Origin: Desmodesmus armatus
Lineage: Eukaryota > Chlorophyta > Chlorophyceae > Sphaeropleales > Scenedesmaceae
Direction of reading: 5' to 3'
Assembly (NCBI GenBank): GCA_007449985.2
Contig: VIIQ02000051.1
Span: 1 to 64,000, forward strand
Length of the DNA: 64,000 nt
The translations under genes were made by a program, and so were the position numbers. The notes beneath the pieces were generated by a model that was given only the letters and a program-made list of their open reading frames with translations, made no database searches and had not been told where the DNA came from. Position 1 is the stretch's first letter. Every line of letters begins with the position of its first letter. Positions 25,985-35,426 of the stretch are shown piece by piece.

Positions 25985-28818
25985 TGCTGATGTTGAGCAG
26001 ACCCGATGCGGATCTTCAGGATGTGCACTGTGTCCTGATCATACGTGTTCGATGGTTTGACATGCTCTCTATGAATGAAAGGCGTGAATGCATCTGCACA
26101 AGGTCGCTACAGCATTGCTACAGCAAGCCACAGAGCAGCACTTGAGATATCTTTTGTCGGCTTATCCATGGTACACATCGTGATCAATAATGGTTTGGCG
26201 ATACTGATGATGGTCTTTGTCAAGATCAAACTGCAAAATTTCAAACTCACCTAGAACCTTGGACGGCCGTTTGACTGTCAAGGGGTTGTGTCCACCGCAC
26301 TAAAGCTTACTATTGATCACGACGAACGCCACACATTGCCGCATGTGTGTCGTGGATGGGCTGCCAGGTTGAGTCTGAATCAGCGGCAGCACAGCTCTCA
26401 GCTGCAGAGTGTAAGCGTGTCACCATCGACAGCAGCAGCAGCACCACAGATCGCAAAATGTCAACAGCCCCAGCAGCACGGCTGTGGCTGTTCATGGTCG
26501 TGTCCCACTGGGCCTGCTGCACTGCCAGCAGGCCTGAAAGAGCTGCTTTCTGTTCAGCAGGAGATGCAGCAGGGCTGACAAATGACTCACTGCAGCACTG
26601 ATTTGGTAGCTGCAGGCAAGATGGGACATGCTCAGCAGCATTGTCGTGCCAAATTACTGCAATCACCCGGCCTGTGGGGATAGCAGCGGCCTCACAGCAT
26701 GGCATTGGGTGTTAGGGCACATCTGCGTGTGTGCAAGGCACCCCACCGCCTGCTGCTGCGGGTGGGGCTGCTAGCTGGCCGCTTTGCAGCAGCAGTACGA
26801 CTTGAGTAGGTGTGCACAGATTCGCATGCTTTTGCGACTCAATCAGATAAGCTGGCTCAGGTGTTGCAATGAAATCAAGGTGAAACACGACAGGGAGCAG
26901 CAGCTTGCCAAGTCATTTGCAGGGACTGCCTTTTGGAGTAGTCACACTGAGTGTTTGTTACGCACATATATACGGCAGTGTTTACAACTTACCAAGCTGG
27001 CTGTGACAGCAGGATGCAGGTCACCAAATGCACTGCAGTTACGGTAACTGTGCTGCTGTGCTGCAGCAATGCAAGCACTATCACTAGAGCTTCACATGCG
27101 TAGGCTGGCACCATCCGGGTACCAGGGTAGCTACAGCGTTGTCACGTTAGAGAATCACGTCCTGCTCACAAACACCAAGCATGCGTGTGCTGTGCCAATC
27201 ATGGCACATCAAACTGCACAGTGGTTGCAGCGGCCCAGCACGTAGCACTGCACACAACCGCAGCAGACGGGGGCAGCACCAAACGTCTCTGGTGATGCAG
27301 ATGCTCGTCCTGACCTAGCAAAACCCCACACAACTCAGCAAACTCTTCTCCACGTCAATCAGCCGTTTTAGGTGCTTGGGCCTTGCAGAAGGGCGGCCGC
27401 TGCATCAACAATTCAAAGGCATATCCAGGCGCCAATCTGGCAGCCGCCGGCAAGCGGCCACCTCCCACCTTGCAGCGTTGACACTACACAACAGATATAC
27501 ATGCATTGTTTAGCCAAGACAGTAATATCACGGCGATGCTGCCGCTGCACAACTCCTGAATTGCCATGCCGGCATTGTGGCGCCACCCGCCGCCAATTGA
27601 GACATAAACCCATCACCACCAACCAAACGTGACCCACGCTGCTGAGTGCAGCTGCCGGTGAGCAGCCACGTGTATTGCTGCTGGTGGTGTTTGCACAAGC
27701 AGGAGCATGGTCCCTGGCAAGCACCTTGAAAAGGCATCAAGCCATGCCTGCAAGTATTCGACCGTAGGCGTGCCCCCACGCGTCCACACCAGTCATAAAT
27801 CCTGTACTGCAAGTGCCGGTGGCAACAGCTAGTTGCCAATTGATCAGTCATGATATCACTGGGGCTCTCAGAGCCCCAGCAAGTTCCTCAACAAACATCC
27901 TCACAAAGGCTCCAGCCGCCGCCTGGGAGACAGGTGCACACAGGCGGCCTCGGACAGACGCAACGTGGCAGCTACAACAAAGAAGGAAGCACGGAGCCCT
28001 GGTGACACTCAGGGCCGAATGCAGGCGACGGGCCTGCAAATCATGTCAGTGCTTTATGTATGCACTGCGGAAAGGCCGCTGCTGCTCAATCAATGCAGCT
28101 AGGGAAGCAGCACTATGTGGATCGTTGCGGCCACAAGATGCCAGCCACCGTTGTTGAACATCGAGTCCGCCACCGTTGGTCAACATCGAAACACACAACA
28201 GCGGTTGTGCTTCATAGCGCCCTGCACAAGGCAAGATCAGTTGGGCCTCCTAACTGCAGCACTGACAGACCTGGACCCCGCCGCGGGAGCGGATCCCACA
28301 TTATTTGGTTTTGCCGCACCATCTACTATGCCCTGCATATGGCCCCTAGCGTCGGCAGCCACGCCACTGTTGCTCCTGTCTAGCGCACAGTAAAGACGAT
28401 CACACGCACACCATGACTGCCACGTCATGATCGACAACAAGATGCAAGCCAAGTCCCCAGCCCACTATCACCAGGTGACAATCCGCGACACACATACAAA
28501 CATGCCATCTGCTGACTACGGCATAGGCAAGTGCCGTCTTGCAGCCTTCGCAGGCCCATACCTTGTGCTGGATCCCAGTTGGTATGGTACAAGGCTATAT
28601 CAGCCAGGCAGGCGCATCAACCACCACTGCACACTGTCACACCCTTGATTAGGCACTGAGTGACACAAATCATCCACCAACTGGTGTCGCTTCATAGCAA
28701 TAACAAGTGTGTCGAGGCTATCCTGCACCCACTCCAACCACGGTATCCAAGACCTGCAGTCCTCAGGACCTCGTTGATTCACACACGTGGCAGCTTGCGC
28801 AGCCAAGCCAAGCAGCAA

Positions 28819-28849
28819 GTGCCTACACACCAGTTGCGTGTGTAGGCAC
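28819..28849. other. Perfect hairpin, 12-bp stem, 7-nt loop
   Basis: GTGCCTACACAC is followed by CAGTTGC and then its exact reverse complement GTGTGTAGGCAC. It sits in non-coding sequence. A smaller GTGTG-TTTG-CACAC hairpin follows near 28870. Function unknown; it could fold in an RNA from either strand. Confidence 0.85.
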
Positions 28850-29843
28850 GCATCTGCTGCGACACTGAGTGTGTGTTTGCACACTTATGAACAAACAGGA
28901 TTTGACACCAAAACACACTGTGGATGACACACTGCCATGCTGGGTTGGATCAAACAACAGTTTGGTAGGCTATACACAACTTGCTGCCAGCTTCACCGCA
29001 AGCGCCTGGGCTAGGTGCAGATGGCAGGTCCACGTAAGGCTGGCAGGAAATCAACGAGCCCCACAAAGCCAGCACCTTACCCGCTGCTTGAGACATGTGA
29101 AAAGCAGCAGCAACACCAGACCACGCAGAACAGGCAGCAAGCCCATTGCTGTGTCGCTGCTTATTGCCGTGCATGCAACACAAACAAGTAGTCTTATGGC
29201 CACATACAGTCGCACTGTGACGGCAGCACAGCCTGTGCTGTCGTGCAGCTGCCAAGGCAGCACAAGTCCAGAGGGTTTAAACGCCTGCAGCACGCTGAGC
29301 GCAACCGCAATGTACATCCCATGCATGTGTCAGGACACACGGTCGGATCTGCCCTTGATGTGCCCAGGCGCTTGGGCGCCAATATCGCACGAGATAAACC
29401 AGTGGCTGACCCTTTCGATCAAGCACGCGGTGATTGGGTCGATTCACGACAAGAGTCGCCATTCGCAACAAGTAAAGTAAGTACACAATGCAGTACGGAG
29501 TTGGGATCATCCCGTGACCCGTCCAACCCTCAGCGTGCGTAAGTTTTGCCGCCGACGGCGTGCGACACAGTCGACCCTGCCCGTAACCTCCCTGACACCA
29601 CCAGCTTAGATCCGCAAACACACAACACCAGACGACAATTGCGGTGTATGCCGATAGCAAGCAAAGTGAATGACACATGGCCGCATTCAGTAGAGGCCCT
29701 CCCGCTGCTCTTTCTGCCAGGAAGGGTTGAGTCACAAGGGCCAATGCGGGCCTAGGCTACAACTCTGCGTTCATGTCGTACTAGGCGCAGGCTGGCCGCA
29801 CAAGTCCCACAAGCAACAGCTGATAGACATGCTGCTATATTTG

Positions 29844-29873
29844 GGGGTTGCCACATAAACGCGTGGCAACCCC
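29844..29873. other. Perfect hairpin, 11-bp stem, 8-nt loop
   Basis: GGGGTTGCCAC, loop ATAAACGC, then GTGGCAACCCC. A shorter 6-bp hairpin of the form GGGTGT-TTGC-ACACCC follows near 29945-29960. Non-coding surroundings; function unknown. Confidence 0.85.
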
Positions 29874-30130
29874 AACACACTTGCAAGCCACAGTCACACA
29901 GCCACCGTCTGCTGGCATCTGCAACACAAGAGCACACACCACGAGGGTGTTTGCACACCCCCTATGTCCTAATACGTCTGCCGGCAATTCCATGGAAGGA
30001 ATGGCGACACGCTTTCATGTGTGCGCAAGCCAAAGAAAGCCAAAATGTCATAGCAAAGAGACACTGGGAACCTACTGTCTTTCAAGACTGGGCCTCATCA
30101 ACTGTTCAGACAGGTGGTGCCCTGTTCAAT

Positions 30131-31340
30131 GCTCAGACCCAGCTGGACAAGCCCAGGCTAGGGCCCAGGCTTCCGGGCTGCGACAAGCGTCTACAGTCGG
30201 CAATAATCAGTCCTTCCGAGCGTCCTGTGACAAGCGTCTACAGTCGGCAATAAGCAGCCCTTCCTACCTCAACATAAGCAGTCCTTCATACCTCAACAAA
30301 CAAGGCCGCATACGGCTTAAGCAGTACTAACAAACAATAGCATTGCTGAGTGATTCACCTCACTCAAAAAGGGCCGCAGACAGCTTGGCAGTACTACCAA
30401 GCACACCGCAAAGGCTCTCAAGTGGGCGCCGCAACTGCAAATCCTGCATCCTTGTCAGGATTTCAGGCTACATGCAGCATGCGAGCGGTGTGGCCAGCTG
30501 TCCAAGACAGAGCAGCGCAATCACCCCGCCAAAGGTTATGAAGTGAGGTGATGCATACTCGTGTGCCTTTATTGCCAACAAACAGCCTCAACAAACTAAA
30601 CCGCGCACTGCCTCGTGCGGGCAGTCGCTGATCCGGGCAGTCGCTGTCAACAGCAAGCAGAGCATCTTGCGCAATTGACAGCCCTGCCTTGCCAAAGTCC
30701 TTATGGCCTGCGCCTGACTCCCGTATCGCGCCTGCCAGCTTCACATTTACTGGGCCCTGTGTGTCGTGCAGGCTCTGTACCAGACCCAGCTGGACAAAGC
30801 CAGGCTAGGGCCCAAGCTTCCAAACTGTGACAAGCGTCTACAGTCGGCAATAAGCAGTCCTTCAGACCTCAACCAACGAGGCCGCATACGGCCAAGGCAG
30901 TACTACCAAACCAGCCATGATGGCATGGCTGAGTGACTCGCAGTGAGACTCACTCTTTTTGAAGGCCGCAGACATCTTTTGCAGTACTACTAAACACACA
31001 CAAAGGCTCACAAGCAGGCGGCGCAACTGCAGATCCTGCATCCTTGACAGAAATGCAGGCTGCAGCCCGCGCACAGTTTGGCAGGCTGCCCAAGACAGAA
31101 CAGCGCAATCACCCCGCAAAGTGTATGAACGTAGGGTGATGCATACGCGTGCGCCCTTATTACTCGACCATCAACTGCCTCAGGGCAGCCGCTGTCAACA
31201 GCAAGCAGCGCATCATGCGCAAAGAACAGCGACAGCCCTACCTTGCCGAAATCCCTATACCACACGCCCACCTTCCTTATTGCACTTGAGAGCAGCTTTA
31301 CATCACTGGGCCCTGTGTGTTGTGCAGGCTCTGTGTCAGA
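30131..31340. repeat. Tandem duplication (~650 bp period) containing the SBP gene 2 3' end
   Basis: Landmarks recur in the same order in two consecutive units: CAGACCCAGCTGGACAA (30131 and about 30780), GACAAGCGTCTACAGTCGGC (about 30181 and 30829), AGGCCGCATACGGC (30301 and 30890), CTGCATCCTTG (30447 and 31036), GCAGCGCAATCACCCCGC (30512 and 31100), CTGTCAACAGCAAGCAG (30645 and 31193) and ACTGGGCCCTGTGTGT (about 30749 and 31307). The last landmark at 31307 is the terminal coding sequence of SBP gene 2, so each unit covers the end of the last exon plus its 3' flank. Copies differ by many substitutions and small indels. Confidence 0.85.
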
Positions 31341-33694
31341 GCCATCACGCTGGACTGCACCTGCATTAGCACGGCATTGAGGTGCTGGATACGCTCCCCC
31401 AGCTGGGCCTGCCTCATCCCACCTGCAGTGACGGTGCTGCAGCTGCTGCTGGTAACGCTGGTGTACTGCGCGGGCGCAAGTGTGGGACCTGTTATCATTC
31501 CGAGGCTAGCGGCAACAGCAGCAGACTGAGGGAACATTGCTGCTGCACAGGGTGCATTGGACTCCTGCAGGCTGCCCAGTCTGTTCATGTTGAAGGAGGG
31601 CAGGGTGCCCTGGGTCATGACAGCGCTGGACTGTGCTGCTGCCATAGCGGCGCTGCCTAGACTAGACTGTGCTGCTGGCATGCTGACCATAAAGGACGAA
31701 GTGCCAGCAGCAGGCAGCGGCAGGCTCGGCTCCCTCAGGATGCTCAAGGACCGAGTGTCATCTACCCAGCCTGCCGGCATGAGATCATGCACTGCAGGGA
31801 AGGAGCCTAGGCCAGTGGGCAGGTGGTAGTAGCTGCTGGCAGCAGCAGCTGCGCTGCTGCAGCTGGTGTCAGGGGCATAACAGTTGACCGTGCCACTGCA
31901 GGGGGCACTGCTGGTAGGGCTGCCGCTGCCCTTGCTGGCGCCGCTAGCGCCGCTGCGTTCTGCATTGGTACTAGGTGGTGCGGCGGCAGCATCGTCGGCG
32001 TCTAGGAGGGCTGCGAGGAAGGAATCAAACTCGGCAGCCTCTGCAGCAGGATCCGCCACTGGCTGATTGTTGAGCTCTCCAGCCGCAGCAGCAGCAGTAT
32101 TTGACTCCGCGACGCAGGGGCTGTGGGAAGCATCAACCGCGGCTTCTGCGGCAGCCCCTGCCACCATCCCCCGCATGCTTGCTTGCTGCTGCTGCAGGGC
32201 CTGCTGCTGGCACTCGTACTGCTGCTGCTGCTGCTGCATCAGCTGCAGCTGCTGTGCCTGAGCAGCAGCAGCAGCATGCGCCCGTGGAGCTGCGGTGATG
32301 CCGGCGCGTGTTGCTGCCACCATGCTAGCAACCTGACGGACCATGTCGGCAGCAGCATCGAGTGACTGCTGCATGTCCAGCTGCTGCTGTTGCTGCTGCA
32401 TCTGCGCTGCTGCTGCATTGTGCACCCAGTGCTGCATCTGCTGTGGCTGCTGCATGGGCAGCCCGGCAGCCCAGGGCTGCTGCTGCTGCTGCTGCAGTGC
32501 CAGCAGCTGCGCAGCATGGCTGCTTGAGGGCACTGCTGCTGATGGTGCTGGTGTCATGTGGGCGGGGCGCTGCTTGCGCTTATTCAGAGTCTTCCTGCAG
32601 CTCCTGTTGGGTTGATGAGGTTGGTTTGGGTCAGCAGACATAGCAGAGCAAAGGAGAGGAGGACTGTCAGCAGCAAGACTCAAGGGAGCTCACAATCAGT
32701 GCATGGACCGCAGCATAGTAGGTAGTAGGTTTCATACCCTACTGCTGGCAGCTGGCTGAGGGGCCTGAGGCAACAGCTGCGACCAGCATGGGTGCTGGCA
32801 GCCGGATCCAGCGTGGAAGCAAAATGGGCAAGCTTCCTTGTAATGGGACTGCTGCTGAAGACCTTGCAAGCCATGTGGTTCGACCACAAGTTGTGGTGTA
32901 GGCTGCCATGGCGGCCCCGGGTGCAGGCGCAGACCTCACCTCTTGTGGCCGTCAAAGTTGGAGAGGGGCTCCACCTTTGCACACTGGAAGCAGTACCTGC
33001 CAAGTGTGTCGCCGCACTGAATGACAGGAGCCTGCAAAGTGAATGGCAACGGTGTGCGCACACAGTCAGGACGCTTGGCGGCAGATAGACAATCAGGGCT
33101 CCTGGTGACTCAACAAATGCAAGGCAAGAGGAGTTGTGAGAACAGCATGCATGTGAGGGTTGGCTGTCACACAGTCAAACAGCATTACGTTGAACGTTTT
33201 TACTGAGGAACCTGAGCAGGGCCATTCGGCCATGGTGCTGTTACTGCTACTGTTACATGGTTCAAGCTGAATGTGAGCGCAAAACATTACCTGCATGTGA
33301 GCGCTGCAGATGCGCTTCTTCACAGCGTACAGCCTTTCCTGGGACAGGTCTGCACGGCAGCCTGGCACCTGTTAAAATAACAGCAGAAATAACATCTCAA
33401 CTCAGCTCTTATAGTGCAAAGTATTGCTGAAGAGACGGACTGCTCCAAACAACCTCAATGATGCTCACATCGCCATCACAACAGTACCAGTAGTGCGATA
33501 CGACAGGAGCACTGTACTGTTGGGGCCACCAGCCAGTCAGCCCACCTGGCACGTCTGAGTCTTGCTCCTGGATGCAGTGTTTATTTTGGCGGATGGCTGT
33601 GAGCAGGATGACGCAAGCTGCTGCCAGGCCATGCCAGGCAGCTCTGTGCCTGGGGGCAAACTGGCCAGCCCCTGTCTGCACCACCAGTACGGGC
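31298..33694 (-). CDS. SBP-box transcription factor, gene 2 (paralog of gene 1)
   Basis: Nuclear DNA-binding regulator. Exons (minus strand): 33694-33546 (ends KTQTCQ), 33368-33291 (VPGCRADL ... CSAHMQ), 33031-32940 (QCGDTLGRYCFQCAKVE ... FDGHK) and 32603-31298 (SCRKTLNKRKQR, then low complexity). Zinc site 1 keeps C-x4-C-x16-C-x2-H. In zinc site 2 the position normally held by His after the CxxC is Glu, although a His occurs later in FDGHKRSC. The basic KRKQR tail fits the family's nuclear signal. The rest of the last exon is Gln/Ala/Ser-rich and ends in a Leu-heptad helix (RIQHLNAVLMQV) before GPVM and stop. The three introns inside the SBP domain fall at the same codons and phases as in gene 1. 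The 5' exon(s) with the start codon are not resolved; the frame is open upstream to at least 33821. Confidence 0.88.
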
Positions 33695-35426
33695 CTACAT
33701 GCACACACAGCGCATGAACACACAACGCAAGAACGGTAACTTTGTAAGATGTGGGCGTCCATGTTTCAAGAATGATCCTGGATGCGCCCAGCGCATGCCC
33801 CCAGTCAGTACGACTTGTCAAGACTCAGAGCTGATCGGTGGCTGAACCCCCTGGTTCGGCTGGCCACCAAACATCGCGCGTGATGATGCGTATCACGTAT
33901 TAGTATATAGTATAGCATTGAAGTGCCGTAGCTGTCCCGTTTTTGTGCGACCCAGACGGTCACGGTGAACGGAAGCACCCCGTAGCCCGTAGAGCACTCT
34001 TCCGCTTACCGGCAGCGTTCATGTACTCCATTCTTCACCGCCTATGTGTCTTTTGCGGCGCTTCTGCCACGAAGGTGACCTCACTACTGCTTCACCCGTT
34101 GTTCTGTGCTGTTGCAAGAGGCGGGACTGCGGGTGAGCTAAGAAACAGCAATATATGTTCGAGGCTGTGGACCTTGTGAATCTTCTGACTGTGTCCTGTG
34201 GAAGTGTCCTGTGTGTGTACGACGCAAAATATGACAAACGGGCGAATCGACACTTCTTTGGCTTCTCTAGTGATGTTTGGGCTCCAGCAGCCCATTAGAG
34301 CTTCTGATCGTACGTTTTTCTACGTATTGCAGTGCTTGTTTGGGTGGAGGGGCAGCCCCTGCATAACCCAGTCATGCAGTCTGTATATCTGACAGTGCAG
34401 TTGCCGCAGAGGCTTGTTGTTTGTGGCGACACTGCTGGAAAAGATAAGCAAGCACACTGCCACCACCACAATGCCACACCACCACCACAAAGATAAGCAA
34501 GCACACTGCCACCACCGCTCCAGCTACAGCAGATCCCCTCCCCATAGGTAGGGGCCTAGAGGTGTAGGGATGAGACTTTTGTTTTGCAGCAGCCCATCCA
34601 TACCATGACCGCTGATTTCGCACTGTGGCTTTGCAATCCTTATGAAAGAGCACTGTGGTTTTGCACTGCTGCTTTGCCGAATGCTGCCAGCCTGGCAGGC
34701 AGACAATGCAACCCATGGGCTGACAGCATTGCAACAAAGCAACCAGAACTGCACCAGCCTGGGGCATGTGACTTCATCATACTACAGCGTTGTTGTGTAT
34801 ACAGCAGCGATTTGTGACACAGCACCAATAAGCAAAGGCAGCAGCAAAAGAGCAGCCTGCGTGAAACCTGATCAGGCCAGGGTTTATACGGGTCAACTCA
34901 GCAAGAACTGACAGAGATAGAATTTCAACTGCTGCCAGCCAGACATCATGCCAGCCAAGCCAGCCAGATAGCTGCCAGCCAGGCCGCAAATTGCAACCAT
35001 GCTCTTCCTGCCTGTGCGAACATCACAAGCAGCAATACACGCACACTCTGCCATCACTGCAACCGACTGATGTCAGCCAACACTCTGCATGAGTACGAAA
35101 TCGGCTGCGGGCTTTGGCCCCCAGGTGTGAGCCCACCCTAACCCAGCCGCTCAACAATAGAGCCCATGGAGCAAGCTTGCCAGCCAAAGAGCAAGCCTGC
35201 AACAAATCAAGACACCCCACAGCACCCTCATCACCCGCATCCGATCACATGCAGCAGTCCACAAGCCCGGGGTCCACTGGAGTGGCACTTGAACAGGCCC
35301 TGAAGCAACCTGCATCAGCTGAGTCAGCCAAGGACAACTGCAACACATCATACGTGTAACACACATACCGCACAGCCACCCGACGGAAGCATGCGCCCGT
35401 GCGGGCGTGTCACCAACTCACACTGC
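33695..35426. other. Intergenic: SBP gene 2 upstream side
   Basis: No supported coding gene. 33880-34330 is the most AT-rich part of the surroundings and includes TATATAGTATAG near 33903, a plausible core promoter area for the minus-strand SBP gene. A 49-bp tandem duplication (AAGATAAGCAAGCACACTGC) spans about 34440-34520, and GCCAGCCA-type short repeats occur near 34930-34985. 35040-35390 is A/C-rich and likely the 3' flank of the AT-hook/RGG gene. Confidence 0.5.
34440..34520. repeat. 49-bp tandem duplication
   Basis: AAGATAAGCAAGCACACTGC followed by CACCACC occurs at 34441 and again at 34490, with ACCACC-rich sequence between. Non-coding. Confidence 0.85.

Larger units (their letters stand above)
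25985..31297. other. Gene-poor interval between coiled-coil gene and SBP gene 2
   Basis: No supported coding gene. The 26000-26300 part is AT-richer and lies just upstream of the coiled-coil ATG, so it is the likely promoter and 5' UTR. From 26700 to 30100 the forward strand is A/C-rich with short meaningless frames. Two perfect inverted repeats occur at 28819-28849 and 29844-29873. From about 30131 to the SBP gene 2 stop codon lies a tandem duplication that contains a copy of that gene's 3' end. Confidence 0.55.

Noticed and set aside
28869..29480. 203-codon plus-strand open frame
   Set aside because: No recognisable motif, composition is that of the surrounding non-coding DNA, and the frame crosses hairpin-rich sequence.
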